Positions 1-11,058 of a stretch of DNA of 64,000 nucleotides are shown in pieces. The stretch lies in the NCBI RefSeq assembly GCF_001039005.1, contig NZ_LDWR01000046.1, positions 186,001 to 250,000 of the forward strand, written 5' to 3'. The position numbers and the translations under genes were made by a program. The stretch is from Burkholderia cepacia (GTDB lineage: Bacteria; Pseudomonadota; Gammaproteobacteria; Burkholderiales; Burkholderiaceae). The number at the start of each line of letters is the position of its first letter. The stretch's first letter is position 1. The notes under the pieces are model-generated. The model saw nothing but the letters and a program-made list of their open reading frames with translations. It searched no databases and was not told the origin of the DNA.

Positions 1-838
1 TCGCGAAACCGACGTCGCCCTGGATGCTCGCTCGCCCCACGCCCTCGACGCGCAGCGGGCCGCCGCCGAGCGCACCGGCCGCGAGGAAGTACGAGGCCGA
101 CGACGCGTCGCCCTCGACCATGATCCGCCCCGGCGAGCGGTAGCGGACGCCGGCCGGCACGACGAAGCGCTGCCAGCTGTCGCGCTCGACGGTCACGCCG
201 AAGCGCTCCATCAGCCGGATCGTGATGTCGATGTACGGCTTCGAGATCAGTTCGCCGTCGACTTCGACGACAGTCTTGCCGTCCTTCGCCCTCACGAGCG
301 GCAGCGTCATCAGTAGCGCGGTGAGGAACTGGCTCGACACGTCGCCGCGCACGCGGATCGGCGCGTCGACCGAGATCGTCGCGGGCTTGATCAGCAGCGG
401 CGGGTAACCGTCGTTCAGCTCGTAGTCGATCTGCGCGCCGATCTGCCGCAGGCCGTCGACGAGATCGCCGATCGGCCGCTCGTGCATGCGCGGCACGCCG
501 TGCACGCGATACTCGCCGCCATTCACCGCGAGCGCGGCGGTCAGTGGCCGCACGGCCGTGCCCGCGTTGCCGAGGAACAGGTCGGCCGTCTTCGCGGTAA
601 ACGCACCGCGCGTGCCCGTGACGACACAGGTGTCGGCGTCACGCGCGAGCTTCACGCCGAGCTTGCCGAGTGCATCGAGCATCACGCGCGTGTCGTCGGA
701 GTCGAGCAGATTGGTGATCGTCGTTTCGCCTTCGGCAAGCGCCGCGAGCAGCAGCACGCGGTTCGAGATGCTCTTCGAGCCGGGCAGGCGCACGGTGCCC
801 GATGCGCTGGAGTACGGGCCGAGATCGAGATAGTCCAT
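1..838 (-). CDS. aroA: 3-phosphoshikimate 1-carboxyvinyltransferase (EPSP synthase), 5' part
   Basis: Transfers the enolpyruvyl group of PEP to shikimate-3-phosphate in the cytosolic shikimate pathway. The gene runs off the left edge of the window, so only about 279 N-terminal residues of the usual ~430 are visible. The start ATG at 838 is followed by the family's LPGSKSISNR substrate-binding motif (about residues 18-27), and the LGNAGTAVRPL motif lies near residue 90. It begins 13 nt after the tyrA stop with AGGA just upstream, so it is the distal visible gene of the serC-pheA-tyrA-aroA cluster and probably co-transcribed. No frameshift is seen in the visible part. Confidence 0.96.
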   Translation of the reverse strand, partial: MDYLDLGPYSSASGTVRLPGSKSISNRVLLLAALAEGETTITNLLDSDDTRVMLDALGKLGVKLARDADTCVVTGTRGAFTAKTADLFLGNAGTAVRPLTAALAVNGGEYRVHGVPRMHERPIGDLVDGLRQIGAQIDYELNDGYPPLLIKPATISVDAPIRVRGDVSSQFLTALLMTLPLVRAKDGKTVVEVDGELISKPYIDITIRLMERFGVTVERDSWQRFVVPAGVRYRSPGRIMVEGDASSASYFLAAGALGGGPLRVEGVGRASIQGDVGFA

Positions 839-851
839 GGGAATCGTCCTG

Positions 852-1778
852 TTATTTCTTGTCCGGTTCGGCAGCGGGCTTGCCGCCGCGCTCCTGCCAT
901 GCCTTGCGCGCGGCGCGCGAGCGCGTGAACACGGCTTCGAGCGCCGCGCCGTCGCCGGCGTCGATCGCCGCGCGCAGCCGCGTGAGCACGCGCGTGTAGC
1001 CGTCGAGTTCGTCGAGCAGCGCCGCGCGGTTCGCAACGCACACGTCGCGCCACATCTCCGGGCTCGACGCGGCGATGCGCGTGAAATCGCGGAAGCCGCC
1101 CGCCGCGTACGAGAATTTCAGTTCCGCGTCCGCCTCGCCGAGGATCTGCTCGACGAGCGCAAACGACAGCACGTGCGGCAGATGGCTGATCGACGCAAAC
1201 ACGCGATCGTGCCGCTCGGTGCTCATCGTGCGCACGTCGGCGCCGGTTGCGCGCCACATCGCGTCGATTCGCGCGACCGATTCGGGCGCGTTCTCCGGCA
1301 GCGGGCACAGCACGACGTTGCGGCCGACGTACAGGTCGGGCAACGCGGCTTCGACGCCGCTCGACTCGCGACCGGCGATCGGGTGCCCCGGCACGAACTG
1401 CGCGATCCGCGCGCCGAGCGCTTCGCGCGCGGCCGCGACGACATCGGACTTGGTGCTGCCCGCATCGGTGACGATCGTCGCATCGGCGAGCCACGGCGCA
1501 ATGCGCGCGAGCAACGGGCCCGTCTGCGCGACGGGCGCGGCCAGCAGCACGAGATCGGCGCCGGCAAGCGCGTCGCGCAACTGCGCGTCGTCGTCGAGCG
1601 CCGCCGCGCGGTCGATCACGCCGAGCGACAGCGCGCGCTCGACCGATGCGCGTGAGCGGCCCACGCCGACGATCTCGCCCGCGCCGCCCGGCGCGCGCTC
1701 GCGCAGCGCGCGAGCCAGCGATCCGCCGATCAGGCCGACGCCGAAAATGACCAGTTTGTTGAATGCAAAGCCTGACAC
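852..1778 (-). CDS. tyrA: Prephenate dehydrogenase
   Basis: NAD-dependent oxidative decarboxylation of prephenate to 4-hydroxyphenylpyruvate, the tyrosine branch. The Rossmann motif FGVGLIGGSLARAL sits within the first 20-25 residues, and the family length (~300 aa) fits the chosen start. No ATG precedes the Rossmann strand, so I take GTG at 1778 (VSGFAFNKLVIFG), giving 308 aa; TTG at 1790 is an alternative and the RBS is weak for both. The reading frame stays open further upstream, but that stretch is low-complexity and unlike the family. The 187-bp gap to pheA holds no recognisable gene; in some relatives, from memory, an aminotransferase gene (hisC) sits here. Confidence 0.93.
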   Translation of the reverse strand: MSGFAFNKLVIFGVGLIGGSLARALRERAPGGAGEIVGVGRSRASVERALSLGVIDRAAALDDDAQLRDALAGADLVLLAAPVAQTGPLLARIAPWLADATIVTDAGSTKSDVVAAAREALGARIAQFVPGHPIAGRESSGVEAALPDLYVGRNVVLCPLPENAPESVARIDAMWRATGADVRTMSTERHDRVFASISHLPHVLSFALVEQILGEADAELKFSYAAGGFRDFTRIAASSPEMWRDVCVANRAALLDELDGYTRVLTRLRAAIDAGDGAALEAVFTRSRAARKAWQERGGKPAAEPDKK

Positions 1779-1964
1779 GACAAGAGCCAAGTTACGCGCA
1801 CGGAACGAAGCCCCGCACACGGAATTCCAGATTCCGGGCAACGGGCCCGCGCCCGGCGCAACCTGCACCGGGTGCTGCCCGAACCCGCCTTCGGCAGCGC
1901 CGACCGGCCTGCCCTGCCCGCCCGGCCGCGGCGCCTGCGCATGCAGGCGACGGGCCGTCACCCA

Positions 1965-3047
1965 TCAGCGTGCGCTCGGATACGAGCCGAGTATCTTCAG
2001 GAACGCGGCCTTCTGGCCGAGCTCCGCGAGCGCGGCCGCGACCGCCGCATCGTCCCGGTGCCCTTCGATGTCGATGTAGAAGTAGTACTCCCACGTGCCG
2101 ACGCGCGCCGGACGCGACTCGAAGCGCGTCATCGACACGCCGTGCCGCGCAAGCGGTTCGAGCAGCTTGAATACGGCGCCCGGCTCGTTCTTCACCGACA
2201 CGATCAGCGACGTCTGGTCGTGACCGCTTGGCCCGGCCGGCTGCTTGCCGACGATCACGAAGCGCGTGCGGTTGTGCGGATCGTCCTGGATCAGCGAGAA
2301 CGCGATCTGCAAGCCGTAGTGCGCGGCCGCGCGGTCGCCCGCGATCGCGGCGACGCTCGGATCGGCCGCCGCGAGACGCGCGGCCTCCGCGTTGCTCGCC
2401 ACGGCCTGCCGCTCGAGCTGCGGCGCATTCGCCGCGAGCCATTGCTGGCATTGCGCAAGCGCCTGCGCATGCGCGCAGACGCGCTTCACGCCGTCGAGCG
2501 TGCCGCTTTGCGTGAGCAGGTTGTGATGGATGGGCAGCGCGAGTTCGCCGCTGATCAGCAGTTGCGTCTGCAGCAACAGGTCGAGCGTGCGCGACACGGC
2601 CCCTTCGGTCGAATTCTCGACCGGCGCGATGCCGAACGCGGACGCGCCCGCCTCGACCGAGCGGAACACCTCGTCGATCGACGGGCACGGCAGCCCTTCG
2701 ATCGACTGGCCGAAATACTCGAGCATCGCCTGTTCGCTGTACGTGCCGACCGGCCCGAGAAACGCGACGTGGATCGTCTGCTCGAGCGCGCGGCTCGCGG
2801 CCATGATCTCGCGCCAGATCGCGCTGATGTGCTCGCTCGCGAGCGGCCCCGCGCTCATGTCCTGCAGCCGCGCGATCACCTGCAGCTCGCGCTCCGGCCG
2901 GAACACCGGCGCGTTGAAATGCTTCTTGACCTCGCCCACCTCCAGCGCCACCGCGGCGCGCTGGTTCAGGAGCGCGATCAGCTGCGCGTCGATCGCGTCG
3001 ATGCGATCGCGCAGCGGTTTCAGGCGGGAATTCAGTTCGTCGTCCAT
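1965..3047 (-). CDS. pheA: Bifunctional chorismate mutase / prephenate dehydratase (P-protein)
   Basis: Converts chorismate to prephenate and then to phenylpyruvate. The 360 residues show an AroQ-type chorismate mutase helical domain (about 1-90, with RDRIDAIDAQLIALLNQR), a prephenate dehydratase domain (about 93-270, with GPVGTYSEQA and ENSTEGAVSRTLDLL) and a C-terminal ACT domain (about 280-360) carrying the ESRP phenylalanine-binding motif (residues 310-313). Feedback inhibition by phenylalanine is therefore expected. It lies between serC and tyrA on the same strand, 33 bp after the serC stop. The length is normal for the fused enzyme. Confidence 0.97.
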   Translation of the reverse strand: MDDELNSRLKPLRDRIDAIDAQLIALLNQRAAVALEVGEVKKHFNAPVFRPERELQVIARLQDMSAGPLASEHISAIWREIMAASRALEQTIHVAFLGPVGTYSEQAMLEYFGQSIEGLPCPSIDEVFRSVEAGASAFGIAPVENSTEGAVSRTLDLLLQTQLLISGELALPIHHNLLTQSGTLDGVKRVCAHAQALAQCQQWLAANAPQLERQAVASNAEAARLAAADPSVAAIAGDRAAAHYGLQIAFSLIQDDPHNRTRFVIVGKQPAGPSGHDQTSLIVSVKNEPGAVFKLLEPLARHGVSMTRFESRPARVGTWEYYFYIDIEGHRDDAAVAAALAELGQKAAFLKILGSYPSAR

Positions 3048-3080
3048 GCGTTTTGCCGTGCTGTTTGAACAGCGTCGCCG

Positions 3081-4163
3081 TCAGGCGCCGCGCTGCTCGA
3101 AGTCCTTCATGTACTCGACGAGCGCTTTCACGCCCTCGAGCGGCACCGCGTTGTAGATCGACGCCCGCATGCCACCGACGGACTTGTGGCCCTTCAGCTG
3201 CAGCAGCCCGCGCGCCTTTGCGCCGGCAAGGAAGTCTTCATTGCGCGTTTCGTCGGCCAGGAAAAACGGCACGTTCATCCGTGAACGTGCTGCCGGCTCG
3301 ACCTTGTTCAGATAGAAGCCGCTCGCATCGATCGTGTCGTAGAGCAGCTTCGCCTTCTCGATATTGCGGGCCTCGATCGCTTCGAGGCCGCCCTGCCGCT
3401 TCAGCCACTGGAACACGAGGCCCGCGATGTAGATCGCGTAGGTGGGCGGCGTGTTGTACAGCGAGTTGTTCGCGGCGATGGTCTTCCATTCGAACGCGGA
3501 CGGACAGATCGACTGCGCGCGATCGAGAAGATCCTCGCGCACGATCACGACCGTCACGCCGGCCATCCCGATGTTCTTCTGCGCGCCGCCGAACAGCACG
3601 CCGTATTTCGCGACGTCCATCGGGCGCGACAGGATGTGCGACGAGACGTCCGCGACCAGCGGCACATCGCCGAGATCCGGGATCTCGAACGTCTCGACGC
3701 CGTCGATCGTCTCGTTGGTGCACAGATGCACGTAGGCCGGATCGTCCGACAGCTGCCATTCGGCGCGCGCGGGCGCACGCGTGAAGCCGTCTTCCGTCTT
3801 GCCGGTCGCGGCGAGATGCGGTGTACCGTACTTCTTCGCCTCGCCGAACGATTTCTGCGACCACGAGCCCGTCACGACGAAGTCGGCGGTCTTGCGCGAC
3901 CCGAGCAGGTTCATCGGCACGATCGCGTTTTCCGCGATACCGCCGCCCTGCAGGAACAGGATCCGGTGGCTTGCCGGCACGCCGAGCAGGTCGCGCAGGT
4001 CGGTCAGCGCGGCCTCGTGGATCGACATGAATTCCTTGCCGCGATGGCTCATCTCCATCACGCTCATGCCGCTGCCGTGCCAATCGAGCATTTCGTCGGC
4101 GGCCTGCCGCAACACTTCCTCGGGCATCGCCGCAGGGCCGGCGGAGAAATTAAAGACGCGCAT
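3081..4163 (-). CDS. serC: Phosphoserine aminotransferase
   Basis: PLP-dependent transamination between 3-phosphohydroxypyruvate and phosphoserine (serine biosynthesis), also used for pyridoxal phosphate synthesis. 360 aa beginning MRVFNFSAGPAAMPEEVL, the signature N-terminus of SerC. The PLP lysine is K196 in FGGAQKNIG, and the glycine-rich LQGGG phosphate-binding loop is near residue 72. The frame is open upstream to 4256, but the ATG at 4163 has a good CCTCCCGAGG Shine-Dalgarno region and matches the family start. First gene of the serC-pheA-tyrA-aroA run. Confidence 0.97.
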   Translation of the reverse strand: MRVFNFSAGPAAMPEEVLRQAADEMLDWHGSGMSVMEMSHRGKEFMSIHEAALTDLRDLLGVPASHRILFLQGGGIAENAIVPMNLLGSRKTADFVVTGSWSQKSFGEAKKYGTPHLAATGKTEDGFTRAPARAEWQLSDDPAYVHLCTNETIDGVETFEIPDLGDVPLVADVSSHILSRPMDVAKYGVLFGGAQKNIGMAGVTVVIVREDLLDRAQSICPSAFEWKTIAANNSLYNTPPTYAIYIAGLVFQWLKRQGGLEAIEARNIEKAKLLYDTIDASGFYLNKVEPAARSRMNVPFFLADETRNEDFLAGAKARGLLQLKGHKSVGGMRASIYNAVPLEGVKALVEYMKDFEQRGA

Positions 4164-4319
4164 CGTGAAAACCTCGGGAGGGACGCGACCGGCTTGCCGC
4201 CGGCAGAACCGCGCCAGAATGGAAATGGCCGCTTGCGCTCGCGCGCAAACGGCCATTATCGCACTGTCGTCAGGCTCCCGCCAAACCCGGCCGAATGGCC
4301 GGGTGCGTGCCCGGACGGC

Positions 4320-4919
4320 TTACTTGCCCGGCTTGACTGCTGCAACTTCCTTGTCAGCCTGCGTGCGCGTCGCCTGGATCGCTTGCGGCATGTACTTCTG
4401 CATCAGGCCGTTGACCACGTCGCGACCGACCTGATCCTGAACCTGGATGAACTTGCGGCCCGTCGGGCTCTTGTAGAACGTCGTCAGATCCTTGATCTCC
4501 GACGTGCTGTAGTACTTCGCATAGGCGTCGTACTGAGCCGACATCGCGTCGTTCTGGAATTGCTGCGTACCGAACACCTTGCCTGCGCCGTCAACCAGCT
4601 TCGGCACTGCGTTCTTCTGCAGCGTCGGAACGGCAGCCTGCTTCTGCTTGTCGTTCATCGTCTTGTTTTCCGACAGCGCGTCCGACAGGATCGCCGGCAC
4701 GAGTTGCTTGGCCTGCATTTCGGCGCTGTTGCCGATTGCCGACACGAGCTTCGGCGCGTCGATCGCGTCGAGCAGATCCTTGATCGCAGCCTTCTTGTCG
4801 GCGTCGATCGGCGCAGCTGCCGCGGCGGGCGCCGGTGCGGAATTCGACAGCGCTTGCGCCATCGCGAACGTCGGCACCAGTGCAGCCAGCAGAACCAGTT
4901 GCTTGAATTGCTTTTGCAT
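4320..4919 (-). CDS. Exported DUF2059 domain protein
   Basis: A 199-aa protein with a signal peptide (hydrophobic core LVLLAALVPTFAMAQA, cleavage near residue 22), a short Ala/Pro linker and a helical DUF2059 domain with the characteristic C-terminal stretch FYKSPTGRKFIQ. Function is unknown; proteins of this family are periplasmic and often sit near gyrA in Burkholderiales. GTG-ATG-ATG triplets at 4925, 4922 and 4919 are all possible starts; the last has the best spacing from AAGGGAG. It lies 83 bp downstream of gyrA on the same strand. Confidence 0.88.
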   Translation of the reverse strand: MQKQFKQLVLLAALVPTFAMAQALSNSAPAPAAAAAPIDADKKAAIKDLLDAIDAPKLVSAIGNSAEMQAKQLVPAILSDALSENKTMNDKQKQAAVPTLQKNAVPKLVDGAGKVFGTQQFQNDAMSAQYDAYAKYYSTSEIKDLTTFYKSPTGRKFIQVQDQVGRDVVNGLMQKYMPQAIQATRTQADKEVAAVKPGK

Positions 4920-5002
4920 CATCACTCCCTTTTGGAAATATGAATGGTTGCTCGCCGGCCGCGGCGCTTTGCGCCCGCGGCGGCCAGAGTCTCATCCGTT
5001 CT

Positions 5003-7606
<2,604 letters not shown>

Positions 7607-7679
7607 GTATCCGTATCGTTTCGGAGCGAAGACGGCGAACGCCTTTCGCGTGGGCGCTGCATGCGCAACGCAACGCGAG

Positions 7680-7707
7680 ATTCTAACATGCGCCCATCAG
7701 CCGCCAA
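7680..7707 (-). promoter_or_regulatory. Sigma70-type promoter of gyrA
   Basis: Reading the minus strand, TTGGCG (7707-7702), a 16-nt spacer and TAGAAT (7685-7680) form a good -35/-10 pair, placing transcription start near 7673 and a leader of about 65 nt before the gyrA ATG at 7606. Found by inspection only. Confidence 0.6.
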
Positions 7708-8055
7708 TTCGCATCCCCCTCTATATATAAATAGCGAAAATCGCGGCGGTGGCGAACCGACCGGAATCGCCTGCGACTCGACGTCGCAGGCGATTTCGTC
7801 ATGCCTGTTTCACGCGCACGAGTAAACAGATACGTTCATCCGCGCAATTTCCCGGACACACTCTTGACAATCTCTGAAAGTTACGGCAGGCCGGTGTTGC
7901 GCATGCACCACAAACGTTGAGGCGATCTTAGGGTGGGGAGGATTTTTTTTCGTAGGAAGGGAACGATATGGCAAAATGCCAACGCACTGAGGGTTAGACG
8001 CTGCTCGAAGTCTAAAGTCTACACAGAGCGGTGCCGCATTTTTGTGCCGCACCAA

Positions 8056-8064
8056 TGTTATACT
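8056..8064 (+). promoter_or_regulatory. Extended -10 promoter element of ompA
   Basis: TGTTATACT at 8056-8064 fits an extended -10 (TGnTATACT). The -35 region is weak and overlaps the GTGCCGCA direct repeats. Expected start near 8071, giving a leader of about 70 nt that ends in the strong GAGAGGAGAAAT ribosome-binding site. Confidence 0.5.
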
Positions 8065-8140
8065 TCGAGCAATGTATGACTTGTCACCGTCAACAGGCTC
8101 GCAGTAAACCTGCGGTAATCTCAATTTCGAGAGGAGAAAT

Positions 8141-8812
8141 ATGAATAAACTTTCAAAGCTCGCGTTCATTGCAGCTACCGCAGTTATGGCTGCATCCGCT
8201 TCGGCACAGTCGGTGCCGGCGTCGCGTCAAGCCGTCAATGACAACTGGGTGAACGGCACGGGCGAATGGGTGTGGATGAACGGCACGAACGAGCTCTGCT
8301 GGCGCGATGCATTCTGGACGCCGGCCACCGCCAACGCGAAGTGCGATGGCGCACTGGTCGCCCAGGCACCGCAGCCGCCGGTCGCTCCGGTCGTTGCTCC
8401 GGCCATCACGAGCCAGAAGATCACGTATCAAGCTGACGCACTGTTCGACTTCGACAAGGCAACGCTCAAGCCGCTGGGCAAGCAGAAGCTGGACGAACTG
8501 GCTTCGAAGATCGAAGGCATGAACACGGAAGTGGTCGTCGCAACGGGCTACACGGACCGCATCGGTTCGGACAAGTACAACGACCGTCTGTCGCTGCGCC
8601 GTGCGCAAGCCGTGAAGTCGTACCTGGTCAGCAAGGGTGTGCCGGCCAACAAGATCTACACGGAAGGCAAGGGCAAGCGCAACCCGGTTACGACTGGCTG
8701 CAACCAGAAGAACCGCAAGCAGCTGATCGCCTGCCTCGCACCGGACCGCCGCGTGGAAGTCGAAGTGGTTGGTACGCAGCAAACGACGACGACGACCGTT
8801 CCGGCAAACTAA
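8141..8812 (+). CDS. ompA: OmpA-family outer membrane protein
   Basis: 223 aa with a signal peptide (residues 1-22, cleavage after ASASA), a short N-terminal domain with NGTGEWVWMNGTNELCWRDAFW, a Pro/Val linker (about 75-88) and an OmpA_C peptidoglycan-binding domain (about 95-215) with FDFDKATLKPLG and TDRIGSDKYNDRLSLRRAQAV. It likely tethers the outer membrane to peptidoglycan. The N-terminal region is too short for an eight-stranded barrel, as in the betaproteobacterial RmpM/OmpA-like proteins. Two cysteines near the C-terminus (in GCNQKNRKQLIACL) may form a disulfide. Followed by a strong terminator. Confidence 0.93.
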   Translation: MNKLSKLAFIAATAVMAASASAQSVPASRQAVNDNWVNGTGEWVWMNGTNELCWRDAFWTPATANAKCDGALVAQAPQPPVAPVVAPAITSQKITYQADALFDFDKATLKPLGKQKLDELASKIEGMNTEVVVATGYTDRIGSDKYNDRLSLRRAQAVKSYLVSKGVPANKIYTEGKGKRNPVTTGCNQKNRKQLIACLAPDRRVEVEVVGTQQTTTTTVPAN

Positions 8813-8833
8813 GCCGCGGTTTTCGACCGTTTC

Positions 8834-8859
8834 AAAGCCCCGCTCCGGCGGGGCTTTTT
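8834..8859 (+). terminator. Rho-independent terminator of ompA
   Basis: GCCCCGC (8837-8843) pairs with GCGGGGC (8848-8854) across a TCCG loop, followed by T5. It lies 22 bp after the ompA stop. Confidence 0.9.
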
Positions 8860-8966
8860 CGTTGATGCCCGTCCGGGCGCTCGCCGCCTCGCCGCTCGTC
8901 CGCTTCTTATATACTCGGGGCTGACGAACCTAAGCACCGCCCTCCCTCCGTAGCCCGTTTGCCGAC

Positions 8967-9665
8967 ATGACCAACGCCGATCCGCACGAACTCCAGAAAT
9001 TCAGCGACCTCGCCCATCGGTGGTGGGATCCGAATGCCGAATTCAAGCCGCTGCACGACCTGAACCCGGTCCGGCTCGGCTGGATCGATGCGCATGCGCA
9101 TCTGGCCGGCAAGCGCGCACTCGACATCGGCTGCGGCGGCGGCATCCTGTCCGAATCGATGGCCGGACTCGGCGCACAGGTGAAAGGCATCGACCTGTCG
9201 ACCGAAGCGCTCGGTGTGGCCGACCTGCACAGCCTCGAAAGCGGCATCTCGGTCGACTATGAGGCCATCGCCGCCGAAGCGATCGCCGCCCGCGAACCGG
9301 GCACCTACGATGTCGTCACGTGCATGGAGATGCTCGAGCACGTGCCGTCGCCCGGCGATGTCGTCGCCGCATGCGCGACGCTCGTCAAGCCGGGCGGCTG
9401 GGTGTTCTTCTCGACGCTGAACCGCAACCTGAAGTCCTACCTGTTCGCGGTGATCGGCGCGGAGTACATCGCGCAAATGCTGCCGAAGGGCACACACGAC
9501 TACGCGCGCTTCATCCGCCCGTCGGAACTGGCCGGCTTCGTGCGTGCGACGGATCTGCACATCGTGGAGATCAAGGGCATCACGTATCACTCGATCGGCA
9601 AGCGTTTCGCGCTGTCGAACGACACCGACATCAACTACCTCGTCGCGTGCCGCCGCGGCGCGTGA
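8967..9665 (+). CDS. ubiG: Bifunctional ubiquinone O-methyltransferase UbiG
   Basis: SAM-dependent methyltransferase making both O-methylations of ubiquinone biosynthesis (2-polyprenyl-6-hydroxyphenol and demethylubiquinol). 232 aa with the class-I motif LDIGCGGGILSESMA (about residues 52-66), the acidic GIDLSTEAL segment and the post-II motif VTCMEMLEHVPSPG. The N-terminal FSDLAHRWWDPNAEFKPLH is typical of UbiG. A -10-like TATACT lies at 8910-8915. The gph start follows 13 bp later, suggesting a two-gene unit. Confidence 0.97.
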   Translation: MTNADPHELQKFSDLAHRWWDPNAEFKPLHDLNPVRLGWIDAHAHLAGKRALDIGCGGGILSESMAGLGAQVKGIDLSTEALGVADLHSLESGISVDYEAIAAEAIAAREPGTYDVVTCMEMLEHVPSPGDVVAACATLVKPGGWVFFSTLNRNLKSYLFAVIGAEYIAQMLPKGTHDYARFIRPSELAGFVRATDLHIVEIKGITYHSIGKRFALSNDTDINYLVACRRGA

Positions 9666-9678
9666 CCCTCCGACCGGC

Positions 9679-10395
9679 ATGACGACTCCCCTTTCGACCG
9701 CGCGGGCCGCACTCGACGAACCGCGCCTGCTGCATTGCGATGCCGTGCTGTTCGACCTCGACGGCACGCTCGCCGACACGGCGCCCGATCTCGCGGCTGC
9801 CGTCAACAAGATGCAGCGCGTCCGCGGCCTGCCCGAAACGTCGCTCGACGTGCTGCGGCCGCTGGCTTCGGCCGGCGCGCGCGGCCTGCTCGGCGGCGCA
9901 TTCGGCATCGATCCGCAAACGCCCGGCTACGAAGCGATGCGCGATGAGTTCCTGACCAACTACGCGACGGATCTGTGCGTGCATACGGCGCTGTTTCCCG
10001 GCATCGGCGACGTGCTCGACGAGCTCGATGCGCGCGGCGTGCGCTGGGGCATCGTCACGAACAAGGCGATGCGGCTCACGGCACCGCTCGTCGACCTGCT
10101 CGGTCTCGCGCCGCGCGCCGCGTGCGTCGTCGGGGGCGACACAACGCCGCACCCGAAGCCCCACCCGGCCCCGCTGCTGCATGCGGCCGACCAGCTGACG
10201 CTCGCGCCCGCGCGCATCGTCTACGTCGGCGACGACCTGCGCGACATTCAGGCCGGCAGCGCGGCCGGCATGGCGACGGTCGCGGCCGCGTACGGCTACT
10301 GCGGCGACGGCGCCGCGCCATCCGACTGGCAGGCCCAGCATCTCGTCGACACGACGCAGGAACTGCGCGATCTGCTACGCGATGTTGGGCTATAA
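9679..10395 (+). CDS. gph: Phosphoglycolate phosphatase (HAD superfamily)
   Basis: HAD hydrolase that dephosphorylates 2-phosphoglycolate, a DNA-repair and photorespiratory by-product. 238 aa; HAD motif I FDLDGTLADT with nucleophile D26 and D28, motif II in GIVTNK, motif III/IV with HPKPHPAPLL and YVGDDLRDIQAGSAAGM. The frame is open upstream inside ubiG, so the ATG at 9679 directly after ubiG was chosen. Its TAA stop (10393-10395) forms part of the -10 box of ssrA. N-acetylmuramic acid phosphate phosphatase (MupP-like) is an alternative specificity. Confidence 0.88.
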   Translation: MTTPLSTARAALDEPRLLHCDAVLFDLDGTLADTAPDLAAAVNKMQRVRGLPETSLDVLRPLASAGARGLLGGAFGIDPQTPGYEAMRDEFLTNYATDLCVHTALFPGIGDVLDELDARGVRWGIVTNKAMRLTAPLVDLLGLAPRAACVVGGDTTPHPKPHPAPLLHAADQLTLAPARIVYVGDDLRDIQAGSAAGMATVAAAYGYCGDGAAPSDWQAQHLVDTTQELRDLLRDVGL

Positions 10396-10396
10396 T
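10391..10396 (+). promoter_or_regulatory. -10 element of ssrA, overlapping the gph stop codon
   Basis: A perfect TATAAT at 10391-10396 contains the gph stop TAA (10393-10395). It lies 16 nt before the mature 5' end of tmRNA at 10413, so a short pre-tmRNA leader removed by RNase P is expected. No good -35 is visible inside the gph coding sequence. Confidence 0.6.
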
Positions 10397-10412
10397 GATC
10401 GATCTTATCCGC

Positions 10413-10782
10413 GGGGGCGACCTGGTTTCGACAGGGGTTGTGAAGCGGCTAGGGCATGTCGAGGACCCGTCACCTCGTTAATCAATGGGAAAATCGTAAC
10501 TGCAAACGACGATACGTTCGCACTGGCAGCCTAAGGGCCGCCGTCCTCTGCCTAGTTCACTGACGGGCTAGTGTCGCAAGACCGGTAGCAATACCGCCAG
10601 AGGTCATTTACGTCAGTTAAGCCCTGTCGGCGTCGCGACGCCAGGGTCGAAAATCTAGCGAATCGCCGAAGTGCAGCGTGTTCGTCCGCGTCGCTGCGGT
10701 TAAATCAAATGACTGAACTAAACATGTAGAACTAGTCGTAGAGCGCTTCTGGACGCGGGTTCGATTCCCGCCGCCTCCACCA
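10413..10782 (+). ncRNA. ssrA: Transfer-messenger RNA (tmRNA)
   Basis: One-piece tmRNA that rescues stalled ribosomes together with SmpB. The 5' GGGGGCGACCTGGTTTCGAC signature begins at 10413; the acceptor stem GGGGGCG pairs with CGCCTCC (10772-10778, one G-U) and CCA is encoded. The T-arm GGTTCGATTCCC is at the 3' end. The mRNA-like segment reads ANDDTFALAA followed by TAA (about 10503-10535), a betaproteobacterial proteolysis tag. A terminator follows 20 nt later. Confidence 0.97.
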
Positions 10783-10802
10783 CATTCCGCGCTCGTCGCA
10801 CG

Positions 10803-10835
10803 AACCCCGCATGACGCAAGTCTGCGGGGTTTTTT
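10803..10835 (+). terminator. Rho-independent terminator of ssrA
   Basis: AACCCCGCA (10803-10811) pairs with TGCGGGGTT (10823-10831), followed by a T6 run. Confidence 0.88.
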
Positions 10836-11058
10836 GTTGCCGGCGATACGCATGCGCCCCGCTCCTTCCGAAAAAGCGCCCAGCCACAGGCGGGCCGGGC
10901 GGAATGCCGCCGATGTTCCGACGGCAGGAGGTGACGGATGCTCTGCCGCGCCCGCGCAATCATCGGTCGCGCCGGGCAACGGCCAACCCGGGTGCCACAG
11001 CCTGAGGGGCGACGCGTCATTCGCCCCCGGCGCTTATGCACACCAGGCGGTACGCGGC

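Larger units (their letters stand above)
7607..8140. other. gyrA-ompA divergent intergenic region
   Basis: A 534-bp stretch without a supported gene. It holds the gyrA promoter (7680-7707), an AT-rich TATATATAAATAG tract near 7722-7734, a hairpin with a 13-bp perfect stem (7765-7777 with 7783-7795) lacking a T-run on either strand, a T8 tract near 7941-7949, and the ompA promoter. Just upstream of the ompA -10, GTGCCGCA is repeated at 8031-8038 and 8044-8051 in direct orientation. Confidence 0.5.

Noticed and set aside
1792..2688. 298-aa frame antisense/overlapping pheA
   Set aside because: Arg-rich shadow of pheA.
7765..7795. Strong hairpin as a terminator
   Set aside because: No T-run on either strand and no transcript that would end here.
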